64,000 nucleotides of DNA from Sphingobium ummariense RL-3 (GTDB lineage: Bacteria; Pseudomonadota; Alphaproteobacteria; Sphingomonadales; Sphingomonadaceae), in contig NZ_AUWY01000108.1 in the NCBI RefSeq assembly GCF_000447205.1, positions 1 to 64,000 on the forward strand, read 5' to 3'. The notes beneath the pieces were generated by a model that saw only the letters and a program-made list of their open reading frames with translations, ran no database searches and was not told the DNA's origin. The translations under genes and the position numbers were made by a program. Positions 33,393 to 41,888 of the stretch are shown here, piece after piece (the first letter of the stretch is position 1; each line of letters opens with the position of its first letter).

Positions 33393-35750
33393 ATGAACGA
33401 GACACATGGAGCGGCGCATGGCGGCGGTTGCTGCGGCGGCCACGGCGGCGCGAAAGCGGCGACCGGCATCAAGGACCCGGTCTGTGGCATGACCGTCGAT
33501 CCGGCGACCACCGCGCACCATGCCGATCATGGCGGTGAACGCTATCATTTCTGCAGCGCGGGCTGCCGGGCAAAGTTCATCGCCGATCCCGAGCGCTATC
33601 TCGGCCCGCCGGCACCGCCGTTCGCAGCGCCCGTGGGCACGATCTGGACCTGCCCTATGCATCCCGAGATCCGGCAGGACCATCCCGGGTCCTGTCCGAT
33701 CTGCGGCATGGCGCTCGAACCCGCGACCGTGACCGCCGACAGCGGTCCCAGCCACGAGCTGGTCGATTTCACGCGGCGTTTCTGGGTTGGCCTGGTGCTG
33801 GCCCTGCCGGTGCTGATCCTCGAGATGGGGGCGCACCTGTTTCCTGTGATCCATCGCCTCGTGCCGATGTCGACCTCGGTATGGATCCAGTTCGTGCTGG
33901 CGACGCCTGTCGTGCTCTGGGCGGGCTGGCCGTTCTTCGAGCGTGGCTGGGCCTCGCTCAAGACCCGCAACCTCAACATGTTCACCCTGATCGCGATGGG
34001 GACGGGGGTCGCCTGGATCTACAGCGTCGTCGCGACGCTCGCGCCTCAGCTGTTCCCGCCTGCCTTCCGCGGCGAGGACGGCATGGTTGCCGTCTATTTC
34101 GAGGCCGCCGCGGTGATCACCGTTCTCGTGCTGCTCGGCCAGGTGCTCGAACTGCGCGCGCGTGAGCGGACCTCGGGCGCGATCAAGGCGCTGCTCAACC
34201 TCGCGCCCAAGACCGCGCGCCGGATCGCCGCCGACGGGAGCGAAGAGGAGATCAGTCTCGATCTGGTCGCGGTCGGCGACCGCCTGCGCGTGCGGCCGGG
34301 CGAGAAGGTGCCGGTCGACGGCGTAGTCGAGGACGGCCGCTCCTCGCTCGACGAGTCGATGGTCACCGGTGAATCCATGCCCGTCACCAAGGCCAAGGCC
34401 GACACGGTGATCGGCGGCACGCTCAACCAGACCGGTGCGCTGGTGATCGTCGCCGACAAGGTCGGACGCGACACCATGCTTGCGCGGATTGTCCAGATGG
34501 TCGCCGAGGCGCAGCGCTCGCGCGCGCCGATCCAGCGCATGGCCGATCAGGTGTCGGGCTGGTTCGTGCCCGTGGTCATCGCGGTTGCGGTGGTCGCGTT
34601 TATCGCCTGGGGTATCTGGGGCCCCGAGCCGCGCTTCGCCTATGGGCTGGTGGCGGCGGTCGCCGTGCTGATCATCGCCTGTCCCTGTGCACTGGGTCTC
34701 GCCACGCCGATGTCGATCATGGTGGGCGTCGGCCGCGGCGCCGGACTCGGCGTCCTTATCAAGAATGCCGAAGCGCTCGAGCATATGGAGAAGGTCGACA
34801 CGCTCGTCGTCGACAAGACAGGCACGCTGACCGAAGGCCGCCCTGCCGTCACCCAGGTCGTGCCGGCGCCCGGCTTCGACGAAGCCGAGTTGCTGCGGCT
34901 TGCCGCCTCGGTCGAACGGGCTTCCGAACATCCGCTCGCGCTGGCGATCGTCGAGGCTGCGAAGGATCGCGCCATCGCCACGAGCGACGTCACCGACTTC
35001 GACTCGCCGACCGGGCGCGGCGCGCTCGGTACGGTCGAAGGGCGGCGCATCGTCCTCGGCAATGCGCGGTTCCTCGCCGACGAGGGCGTCGCCACCGAGG
35101 CGCTCGCCGGCCAGGCCGACGCACTGCGACGCGATGGCGCCACCGCAATCTTCATCGGAATCGACGGCACCGTCGGCGGTGCCTTCGCCATCGCCGATCC
35201 GGTGAAGGCCACGACGCCAGAAGCGCTCGCCGCGCTCAAGGCGGAGGGTATTCGCGTGGTCATGCTGACCGGCGACAACCGCACGACAGCGGAAGCGGTC
35301 GCCCGGCGCCTGGGCATCGACGAGGTCGAAGCCGAGGTGCTGCCCGATCAGAAAAGCGCCGTGGTCGCCAAGTTCAAGCGCGAGGGGCGGGTGGTCGCCA
35401 TGGCCGGCGACGGTGTCAACGACGCCCCCGCGCTGGCCGCCGCCGATGTCGGCATCGCCATGGGCTCGGGCACCGACGTCGCCATCGAGAGCGCGGGCGT
35501 GACCCTGCTCAAGGGCGACCTCACCGGCATCGTCCGGGCGCGTAAGCTCAGCCAGGCGACCATGTCGAACATCCGCCAGAACCTCGTCTTCGCCTTCATC
35601 TACAATGTCGCGGGCGTGCCGGTGGCGGCGGGCGCGCTCTATCCGCTGTTCGGCATCCTGCTCTCGCCGATCATCGCGGCCGCCGCCATGGCGCTCTCCT
35701 CGGTCAGCGTGGTCACCAACGCGCTGCGACTCAACCGGAAGGCGCTGTGA
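33393..35750 (+). CDS. copA: Cu(I)-exporting P1B-type ATPase with YHS and HMBD N-terminal domains
   Basis: A 785-residue copper pump. ATG 33393 follows AAGGAG. In place of HMA domains the N-terminus has a His/Cys-rich start ([11 protein letters not shown]), a YHS domain ([10 protein letters not shown] to [10 protein letters not shown], about 28-68) and a heavy-metal-binding [15 protein letters not shown] segment (about 88-112). The ATPase core is intact: TGES, the membrane CPC in [13 protein letters not shown] (near 430), DKTGTLT (near 474), HP of SEHPLA, and [10 protein letters not shown]. It expels cytoplasmic Cu(I). The CueR gene overlaps its stop. Named copA in many genomes, not to be confused with the oxidase. 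Confidence 0.95.
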   Translation: MNETHGAAHGGGCCGGHGGAKAATGIKDPVCGMTVDPATTAHHADHGGERYHFCSAGCRAKFIADPERYLGPPAPPFAAPVGTIWTCPMHPEIRQDHPGSCPICGMALEPATVTADSGPSHELVDFTRRFWVGLVLALPVLILEMGAHLFPVIHRLVPMSTSVWIQFVLATPVVLWAGWPFFERGWASLKTRNLNMFTLIAMGTGVAWIYSVVATLAPQLFPPAFRGEDGMVAVYFEAAAVITVLVLLGQVLELRARERTSGAIKALLNLAPKTARRIAADGSEEEISLDLVAVGDRLRVRPGEKVPVDGVVEDGRSSLDESMVTGESMPVTKAKADTVIGGTLNQTGALVIVADKVGRDTMLARIVQMVAEAQRSRAPIQRMADQVSGWFVPVVIAVAVVAFIAWGIWGPEPRFAYGLVAAVAVLIIACPCALGLATPMSIMVGVGRGAGLGVLIKNAEALEHMEKVDTLVVDKTGTLTEGRPAVTQVVPAPGFDEAELLRLAASVERASEHPLALAIVEAAKDRAIATSDVTDFDSPTGRGALGTVEGRRIVLGNARFLADEGVATEALAGQADALRRDGATAIFIGIDGTVGGAFAIADPVKATTPEALAALKAEGIRVVMLTGDNRTTAEAVARRLGIDEVEAEVLPDQKSAVVAKFKREGRVVAMAGDGVNDAPALAAADVGIAMGSGTDVAIESAGVTLLKGDLTGIVRARKLSQATMSNIRQNLVFAFIYNVAGVPVAAGALYPLFGILLSPIIAAAAMALSSVSVVTNALRLNRKAL

Positions 35751-36145
35751 ACATCGGCGAGACGTCTCGGCGGAGCGGCGTCTCGGAGCGGATGATCCGC
35801 CATTATGAGAAGATAGGCCTCATCCCGGCGCCGCCGCGCCGGGGTGCGGGCTATCGCGACTATGACGAGCGCGATCTTCATCGCCTGCGGTTCATCGCCA
35901 ATGCGCGCGATCTGGGGTTTCCGATCGAGGAGATCCGCACTCTGCTCGGCCTTTGGGCGGATACGGGTCGCGCGAGTGGCGAGGTGAAGCGGCTTGCGCT
36001 GGCCCGTGCCGAGGAATTCGAGCGCAAGGCGGCAGCGCTGACGGCGCTGCGCGACACGCTGGTCGATCTCGCCGAACGCTGCCACGGCGACGCGCGGCCG
36101 GATTGTCCGATCATTGCCGAACTCGCCACGGGCCGATCCGCATAA
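35747..36145 (+). CDS. cueR: CueR-type Cu(I)-responsive MerR regulator
   Basis: A 132-residue MerR protein starting at GTG 35747, overlapping the ATPase stop (GTGA). [27 protein letters not shown]. The metal loop CHGDARPDC has the exact C-x7-C spacing of CueR, and a Ser occupies the position of CueR Ser77, both marks of monovalent-copper sensing. It most likely activates the ATPase promoter at 33337. Smaller and more CueR-like than the paralogue at 2124. Confidence 0.92.
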   Translation: MNIGETSRRSGVSERMIRHYEKIGLIPAPPRRGAGYRDYDERDLHRLRFIANARDLGFPIEEIRTLLGLWADTGRASGEVKRLALARAEEFERKAAALTALRDTLVDLAERCHGDARPDCPIIAELATGRSA

Positions 36146-36171
36146 CGTCCGATGTCGCAGGATGGTGAAGC

Positions 36172-36807
36172 CTAATGGCGATCGTCCTCAGGCGATCCGT
36201 TCAGGTCCACAGCAAACGCGATCCGTAGCAAGTCGGGCAAACTTTGGGCTCCCAGTTTGACCATCAGGCTGGCTCGATCCAGCTCGACCGTGCGCGGCGT
36301 GGTACCGAGTTCATCTGCGATAAAGCTATTGGGATAGCCTCGCGCAATCCCTCTAAGAACGGCCCGTTCGCGCTGCGTCAGTCTCGCGGCTTTCGACAGC
36401 GCGTCGGCCTGTTCTGCGGCACGCCCGGTTATATTCTCCAGCGAGCTGAAGGCGCGGTCGATCGCGCCAAGCAATGCGGCCTTTTCGACCGGTTTGGCGA
36501 GAAAGTCGGCAGCGCCCGCCTGCATTGCCTGCACGGCGAGCGTGGGATCGCCATTGCCGGTGAGCATGACGACAGGCATATCAATCCCGCGTCGCGTCAG
36601 CTCCACCTGGACCTGAAGGCCGTTCATGTCCGGCATGTGCATGTCGAGGATCACGCAGCCTTTCTTCGCGTCACCCGCGGCCGACAGAAACTCCGGCCCC
36701 GAAGCGTAGGCCTCGACGGCGAAGCCGGCGGTACGCAACGTGAATCGCAGTGCCTTTCGGATTGTCTCTTCGTCATCGACGATGTGAACGACGCGCTTGT
36801 TCCCCAT
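36172..36807 (-). CDS. orphan FixJ-family response regulator
   Basis: A 211-residue regulator with receiver domain (HIVDDEETIRK, Asp in VILDMHMPDMNG, Lys in LAKPV) and LuxR-type HTH (LTQRERAVLRGIARGYPNSFIA, TTPRTVELDRASLMVKL). Strongly similar to the FixJ-like protein at 23928, suggesting duplication, but no kinase is adjacent. A MerR-type promoter lies 57 bases upstream, so its production may be metal-controlled while its activity depends on the distant kinase. Confidence 0.9.
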   Translation of the reverse strand: MGNKRVVHIVDDEETIRKALRFTLRTAGFAVEAYASGPEFLSAAGDAKKGCVILDMHMPDMNGLQVQVELTRRGIDMPVVMLTGNGDPTLAVQAMQAGAADFLAKPVEKAALLGAIDRAFSSLENITGRAAEQADALSKAARLTQRERAVLRGIARGYPNSFIADELGTTPRTVELDRASLMVKLGAQSLPDLLRIAFAVDLNGSPEDDRH

Positions 36808-36863
36808 ACTCCTCGGATCGATCTGGAGTGCCGCGCCGCAAAGGCACCGCTATTGGGGAGGCC

Positions 36864-36894
36864 TCTTACGGGCAGGACCATGGTCCAAGGTCAA
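36864..36894 (-). promoter_or_regulatory. MerR-type promoter of orphan response regulator
   Basis: Reading leftward: TTGACC (36894-36889), 19 bases including GGACCATGGTCC (36875-36886), then GTAAGA (36869-36864). The 12-base palindrome is identical to that before merR at 2124. Confidence 0.72.
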
Positions 36895-37167
36895 GGCCGA
36901 AATATTGCCGCAGCAGTTCCAACGGCGCAGGTGCTCGACATCGCCCCGATACGGCGGCTCTTACCACTGGAGTTCGGGCACCTCCGTCTGGTCTCCTGGA
37001 AGGGGGGCGCCCCAAAACGCGGCGGCCGAAAACGTACACGCCCTCAACGGGGCTGAACGCGCTACCTGCAAAAAGGGGCGTGAGGCCCAAAAGTGCGTCT
37101 GTCGGGCTCGACTTCAGAGCCGCAAAGCTCGGGCACCTGCTGGGGACATACGAGCCGTTCTAGGCCT
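36895..37167. other. intergenic region left of the second transposon
   Basis: No convincing gene. Reading frames here are short, overlap the promoter or inverted repeat, and show no domain. Nothing on this side matches the missing half of the integrase found right of the transposon. Confidence 0.4.
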
Positions 37168-37208
37168 CACCTCAAGATTTGTTCGCCAGACAACGCTAAG
37201 CTGGAAAT
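37168..37208 (+). repeat. left inverted repeat of second Tn3-family element
   Basis: Starts CACCTCAAGATTTGTTCGCC; matches the reverse complement of 40290-40330 at 37 of 41 positions. The outer edge may differ by a few bases. Confidence 0.85.
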
Positions 37209-37220
37209 ACTGAGAACATC

Positions 37221-40190
37221 CTAGGCGACGAGCCGAAGTCTGCCGTTCGGGTCGTGGAGTGCTCGGTACCCGCGGTTGCCGCTGAAAGATGCATCTTCCC
37301 AAAGGTAGTCACCTGTGAGGCCGATATGCGACCAACCCAGAGGTGAGACGTGCGCTAGCAGTGTTTCGTCGATCTCAATTCCCGAGTACCGCAGGTGATC
37401 GGCGGCCCGGCCGAGATAGAGGGCATTCCAGTATGCAATGGCGGCGATGAGCAAGTTGAGCCCAGATGCGCGGTATTGCTGGTTCTCAAGAGTTCGATCG
37501 GTGAACCGGCCCTGGCGGTTGGTGTAGACGGCGTCTGCCAGAGCGTGCCGGGCCTCTCCCTTGTTCAATCCGGCTTGGCAGGCGCGGCGCAAATCAGGCT
37601 GTTCCAGCCAGTCGAGCGTGAACAACGTCCGCTCGATGCGGCCAAGTTCGCGAAGGGCAAGGTCAAGCTTGTTCTGCCGGCGATAGGCGGAAAGCTTGCG
37701 CAGGATGATAGACGGAGCAACAGTTCCTTCCCGAATTGAGGCGGCCATTCGGACGAGATCATCCCACTCTGCCTCAATGGTGCCGACCTTGATCGCCTGG
37801 CCGAACAGACATTCGATGCCTTTGTAGTTTGCACCGGATACGATGGTTCCGAGCCGCCGGTCTGCAAGATCACGCATTCGAGGGACGAAACGGAACCCGA
37901 GCAGGTGGCACAGGCCAAAGACGTGATCCGACGCACCGCCGGTATCGGTATACAGCTCCTTCAGTGGCAATTCGCGGGCCCCTAGCATCAGGCCGTCGAG
38001 CACGTATGGGGCTTCGTTTGCGGTGGCAGACATGATGCGCGAACTGAACGAGGCAAAATGGTCGGAAAGGTGCGAGTAAATTTTGATACCTGGCTCGTGA
38101 CCGTATTTTGCGTTGATCTCGGCTGCGCCCGATCGGATCCGGCCGGTGCGGAAGAACTGGCCGTCGGATGATGCACTGACACCTTCGCCCCAGTTTCGCG
38201 CGAACGGGAGGCGGTGATGTTCGCGCACAATCTGGGCCAGAGCAGCCTCGTAGTTATCGGGCGAGATATACCAGTTCTGGGTCCAGGCGAGCTGCGCATA
38301 TGTGACGCCCTGGCTGGCGTTGGCCATGCGTTCGACGCCGAGATTCGTACCATCCGCCAGAATGGCGGCGAGCACGGCAGCGGGCTTATCGTGCTCCTTG
38401 CCCGAGCGGACATCCCGAAATGCAGAGAGAAATCCGGTACGTTCAGCGACTTCGAGCAGGAGTTCGGTAATTCGGACGCGCGGGAGTAGGGCATCGAGTT
38501 TGCGGTCAAGAGCTTCCGCTTCTGGTGGAGTCGCCGCTTGCAGCGGAACGACTTTCAGCTTTTCGCGAACGAGCGTCACGCCAGGCAAGCGGCCGGTCCG
38601 CAGCTGATGCGCGAAGTGACGCAATCGCCGATCAAGTTCGGCGCTCTTATGAGCCAGATATTCTCCGGAATTCACGTTGATCGGCAGTTCGGAGATTGCC
38701 GATTGTGCGGCCTTGCGGGGGAGCAGATAGGCGTCGAAACGCTGGTAAGCCCGCGTTCCTTCGACCCAGACATCGCCCGCTCGCAGTTTATCTCGAAGTG
38801 TCGCCAGCACGGCCGTCTCGTAGCGCGGACGGCTGACCTTTCCTCCCTCCATTATCAATTTGGACCAATGCCGATTGGAAAAGGGCATCGGCGGGTTTGC
38901 TGGCAACTGCGTACCCCAACTGCCGTTGGCCTGCTTGAGGAGATCGAGAGCGGAGAGCAGGTTGGTCCCGCTGCCCGAGGCCTTGAACGTGAATGTGTCG
39001 AGGAAGTTGCGGGAGAACCGGCGCAGTGTAGCGTATCGCTCGGTTGCAAGAACCAGAGTGTCCTCCTGAGCGAGATCCGCCAAGGCATCGACGTGCGGAC
39101 GGGCTGCCATCAGGCGATGCCAGCCCACCATCTCATCGACCAGGACCAGCGGATCGCCGCCAGTTTCCTCTGCCATATCCAGCGCCGCGATCGTTGCACC
39201 AAACAGTCGCATGAGCTTGCCGACCGAAGGTGCTGTGTCCTGATAGCGGCGTTCCTGGCCACGCTTGGCTCGGGTGAACAGCCCGCCAATGAGGCGCTCG
39301 AACATCAGGATTGCGGCATCTGCAAGCTTGACCTCGAGATTGACGACCGCGGCTGCCAGCGTCGCTCTGCGGCGATTGTGGGAATAGTCGGCCAACAGAA
39401 ACGGCGGAGCGACGCTGCCCTCGCGCACGAATTGGCCAAAGCGGAAGCCCGTGGTTGCTAGGCTGATTGCCGGTTCAATCCCGAGATCACGTATGAACCG
39501 CAGCCGCTTGAGAAGCGCATTCATGTTCTTGGTTGACGGAGATCCGGGCATATCCCGCAACCAAGCCAGCGGCGTCATACCAAGGGCTGGGTCATTGATC
39601 AGGAGTGCGTCGAGCAACTCCAATGTACTGCCGCCCAGTTCGGCGACGATTTCCGATGCTGCGCGCTTACGAGCGCGTGCTCTCCCGGCAAGCCCGGCCC
39701 GCTCGAGGGTGTCGGGCGGGGGCAGAATAAAGCGCTCCGCCTTCAGGTTATCCATCAAGGATCTGGCAATTGTTTCTCCGCGGTCACTGCGCATGGCTGC
39801 ACGGGCTGCAAGTTCAATAGCGTGGGCAACATCCGCGCGTGTGAACGGCCTAAGACCGAGGTAATCAGCGGCAATTGAGCTGTGGTCGGTTCGCGTTTGC
39901 GGACGTTGGCCATAGGCACCGTATGTGCCCGGAGCGACGCCAAGCTGCGCAGACAGGTAGTTGAGTATAGCATCGGGGATGTCCGAGTTCGTGCGCAGCC
40001 CAAACCCAGGATGCCGCAGTAAGGCAAGGTGAGCAGCAATACCGAGCCGATTAACGGGGCCTCGTCGCTTTCCGATGATATCCAGGTCTTCGACCGTCAG
40101 CGTGTAGTTCCTGATGATCGAGAAGTGGTCGGTTCTTGGTAGGAATAGCCGCTCGCGCTCTTCCCGCGTCAGTAAATTGCGCCGCGCCAT
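37221..40190 (-). CDS. tnpA: Tn3 family transposase (DUF4158 type)
   Basis: A 989-residue transposase. The start ATG 40190 (ARRNLLTREERERLFLP) is preferred over 40259 because it matches family N-termini. It has the DUF4158 N-terminal region and the Tn3 catalytic core (ELYTDTGGASDHVFGLCHLLG, LDLALRELGRIERTLFTL, LTGDYLWED at the end). No frameshift is seen, so it may be active. It shares only the general family pattern with the transposase at 17063. Codon use looks less GC-rich than the copper genes, consistent with separate origin. Confidence 0.94.
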   Translation of the reverse strand: MARRNLLTREERERLFLPRTDHFSIIRNYTLTVEDLDIIGKRRGPVNRLGIAAHLALLRHPGFGLRTNSDIPDAILNYLSAQLGVAPGTYGAYGQRPQTRTDHSSIAADYLGLRPFTRADVAHAIELAARAAMRSDRGETIARSLMDNLKAERFILPPPDTLERAGLAGRARARKRAASEIVAELGGSTLELLDALLINDPALGMTPLAWLRDMPGSPSTKNMNALLKRLRFIRDLGIEPAISLATTGFRFGQFVREGSVAPPFLLADYSHNRRRATLAAAVVNLEVKLADAAILMFERLIGGLFTRAKRGQERRYQDTAPSVGKLMRLFGATIAALDMAEETGGDPLVLVDEMVGWHRLMAARPHVDALADLAQEDTLVLATERYATLRRFSRNFLDTFTFKASGSGTNLLSALDLLKQANGSWGTQLPANPPMPFSNRHWSKLIMEGGKVSRPRYETAVLATLRDKLRAGDVWVEGTRAYQRFDAYLLPRKAAQSAISELPINVNSGEYLAHKSAELDRRLRHFAHQLRTGRLPGVTLVREKLKVVPLQAATPPEAEALDRKLDALLPRVRITELLLEVAERTGFLSAFRDVRSGKEHDKPAAVLAAILADGTNLGVERMANASQGVTYAQLAWTQNWYISPDNYEAALAQIVREHHRLPFARNWGEGVSASSDGQFFRTGRIRSGAAEINAKYGHEPGIKIYSHLSDHFASFSSRIMSATANEAPYVLDGLMLGARELPLKELYTDTGGASDHVFGLCHLLGFRFVPRMRDLADRRLGTIVSGANYKGIECLFGQAIKVGTIEAEWDDLVRMAASIREGTVAPSIILRKLSAYRRQNKLDLALRELGRIERTLFTLDWLEQPDLRRACQAGLNKGEARHALADAVYTNRQGRFTDRTLENQQYRASGLNLLIAAIAYWNALYLGRAADHLRYSGIEIDETLLAHVSPLGWSHIGLTGDYLWEDASFSGNRGYRALHDPNGRLRLVA

Positions 40191-40289
40191 GTTGTACCCC
40201 GCCTGAGTCGGAATGACCCCCCAATCGGTCAGGCTAGACCCGCGCAATGGGGCAGGCATGCAAAAAGGTTATTGCAGAGTTTCAGAGAC

Positions 40290-40330
40290 ATCTCCGGCTT
40301 AGCGTTGTCTGGCGAACGAACCTTGAGGTG
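40290..40330 (-). repeat. right inverted repeat of second Tn3-family element
   Basis: Partner of 37168-37208; followed by CCCCC and then by the truncated integrase frame. Confidence 0.85.
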
Positions 40331-40782
40331 CCCCCCTGTTTCGCCGGGTGCAGGTGCGCCGCTACAAGGCGCGGGCTGCGGTCAAGGGGCGGCGGATCGA
40401 GACGATTTCTGGCCGCGAAAGCTGGGATCTGCGCAAGACGTTGCCGAAGTCGGCGGTGCCGGCGCGCACCGAATATGATGTGGGAGAGGGGGCGTTGCAC
40501 CCGGGTTCGATCGGGCCGATCTGGCGGGCAATGATCCGGCGCGCCTTCGACAAGGGCGCGCTGAGCGACCTCACCGCCGATGATCTGGCGCAGTTGCTCA
40601 AGGGCGTGAGCGCGCATTCGACGCGGGTGGGCTTGAACCAGGATCTGTTTGCGAGCGGCGAGGATCTGGCGGGGATCATGGATGCGCTACGCTGGAAGAG
40701 TCCCCGGATGCCGCTCGCCTATAATCGCAATCTGGCGGCAGAGCAGGGTGCCGCCGGCCGCTTGATCGCGAAAATCGGGTGA
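40327..40782 (+). pseudogene. tyrosine recombinase, C-terminal fragment cut by the transposon
   Basis: The frame is open from the transposon edge (PLFRRVQVRRYKARAAVKG) to 40782. SAHSTRVGLNQDLFASG carries the His and Arg of the tyrosine-recombinase active site, and SPRMPLAYNRNLA carries the nucleophile Tyr. The N-terminal half and the start are missing; the missing part is not on the other side of the transposon. Likely a phage- or island-type integrase inactivated by the insertion. Confidence 0.75.
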
Positions 40783-40886
40783 TTAGATCTTGAGCTGCGC
40801 ATAATTAGGTATTTGTGACGGTGTTTGAAAATTCCGAGTGCGCCAGATCACGCGGATTAGCGTTCCAGCGAATGTCCGACGGAATC

Positions 40887-40921
40887 GGAAAAGAAAACCC
40901 GCCCGTCTTTTGACGGGCGGG
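40887..40921 (-). terminator. rho-independent terminator, minus strand
   Basis: Perfect 10-bp stem CCCGCCCGTC/GACGGGCGGG (40898-40907, 40912-40921) with a 4-base loop, followed on the minus strand by TTTTCTTTT. No annotated minus-strand gene precedes it. Confidence 0.88.
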
Positions 40922-41098
40922 CAAGGAAAGGTGTCTACGTCTTACCGAGACTCCTTCGGGTCGCTGGCTGATGCTATGCCTTCGTGTTTCGGATTCAAGG
41001 CTAAACTAGCGGGGCTGAGCAGTTTCTCAGGCTGTGTACATCGCCGCGACCGACGGCCTGGAAATATGCGCTAGCCTTGCGTTTATGCGCAATCATGA
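40887..41098 (-). ncRNA. candidate small RNA, minus strand
   Basis: An otherwise gene-free 330-base region (40783-41134) contains a strong minus-strand terminator (40887-40921). TATAAT lies on the minus strand at about 41110-41105, which would give a transcript of roughly 200 bases. No coding function is convincing (a short C-terminal-like frame ending at 40940 has no start). Function unknown; may instead be the relic of a lost gene. Confidence 0.35.
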
Positions 41099-41101
41099 TA
41101 G

Positions 41102-41118
41102 ATGTATTATATATACAT
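41102..41118 (+). promoter_or_regulatory. NsrR-like operator over the -10 region
   Basis: Perfect dyad ATGTATTATATATACAT (6-base arms, 5-base centre), resembling known NsrR sites of the ATGTAT-n5-ATACAT type. It includes the -10 box and lies 16 bases before the haemoglobin start. An NsrR gene is present at 48210. Confidence 0.65.
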
Positions 41119-41134
41119 GATTGGAGCGCGAGTC

Positions 41135-41581
41135 GTGGACGGTGTCTCGAAAATCAGAGAAGAAGAGCTGACTCCTTTGGTGGAGGAATTTTACGCGCGG
41201 GTCCGCGCCGACCCCGCGCTTGGGCCGATTTTCAACGATGCGATCGATGACTGGCCGGAGCATCTTGGGAAGCTGACTGCGTTCTGGTCCTCCGTCATGC
41301 TCACCAGTGGCCGATACAAGGGGCAACCGGTGCCGGCCCATTTGAAGCATAAGGCCAGGATAACGCCCGCGCTGTTCGAGCGGTGGTTCGCACTCTGGGT
41401 TCAAACGACCAATGACAGGATGACGCCCGAAGCGGCAGCGGCGCTACAAGCGAAGGCGCGGCGCATCGCCGAGAGCCTGCAACTGGCGATGTTCTTCCAA
41501 CTGGAGGAACGGAGTGCTGCATCGGTCGCCAACGCGGAACGTAAGGATGCCATCGAGCGACCAGGGCAAACCCATGGCTGA
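41135..41581 (+). CDS. group III truncated haemoglobin
   Basis: A 148-residue globin. GTG 41135 is chosen: it has GGAG eight bases upstream and yields the usual start (DGVSKIREEELTPLVEEFYARVRADPALGPIF); earlier ATGs fall inside the operator. Typical group III landmarks: FYARVRADPALGPIF, GRYKGQPVPAHL, then LFERWFALW. Such proteins bind haem and handle O2 or NO. First gene of a three-gene NO-response operon; overlaps the next gene by eight bases. Confidence 0.9.
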   Translation: MDGVSKIREEELTPLVEEFYARVRADPALGPIFNDAIDDWPEHLGKLTAFWSSVMLTSGRYKGQPVPAHLKHKARITPALFERWFALWVQTTNDRMTPEAAAALQAKARRIAESLQLAMFFQLEERSAASVANAERKDAIERPGQTHG

Positions 41582-41849
41582 AATCTTGCCTTACCGTTCC
41601 ACGCCGGTGTTCAACCAGGACACTCTGCCGGCTGCCTTGCGCGCGCGACATGACACGAAGGCTGGTGTTTGGGGCGTGATCCGGGTTTTCGAGGGCGAAC
41701 TCCGGCTAACCTACCTCGAGCCACCTTCGGAGATCGTCCTGACGCCTGACCAGCCTGGCTTGATTCTCCCTCAGCAACCGCATTTCGTAACGCCGACAGG
41801 GCCGATGAAGATGCAGGTGGATTTTTACGATCACATTCCCAAGCTCTGA
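41574..41849 (+). CDS. DUF1971 family protein (TehB N-terminal-like)
   Basis: A 91-residue cupin-like protein from ATG 41574. PVFNQDTLPAALRARHDTKAGVWGVIRV and PGLILPQQPHFVTP are typical of DUF1971, a small domain also found fused to tellurite methyltransferase TehB. The molecular role is unknown. It lies between a truncated haemoglobin and Hmp, consistent with NO stress or redox function. Confidence 0.87.
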   Translation: MAEILPYRSTPVFNQDTLPAALRARHDTKAGVWGVIRVFEGELRLTYLEPPSEIVLTPDQPGLILPQQPHFVTPTGPMKMQVDFYDHIPKL

Positions 41850-41888
41850 CATTCCGGGATTTTCAACGCATTCAAAAAGGAGAAGTTG

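Larger units (their letters stand above)
37168..40330. mobile_element. second Tn3-family element (transposase only)
   Basis: A single Tn3-type transposase gene bounded by 41-base inverted repeats (37 matches). There is no resolvase and no visible 5-base target duplication: the left flank is GGCCT and the right flank CCCCC. This suggests a decayed, composite or rearranged copy. Its repeats and protein differ from those of the first element. Confidence 0.85.

Noticed and set aside
36797..37213. Plus-strand frame of 138 codons left of the second transposon
   Set aside because: Runs through a MerR promoter and the transposon inverted repeat; no domain and no match to the missing integrase half.
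40922..41050. Minus-strand frame ending SLALNPKHEGIASAS
   Set aside because: No start codon with a ribosome site and a stop upstream; could be a relic but is not annotated as a gene.
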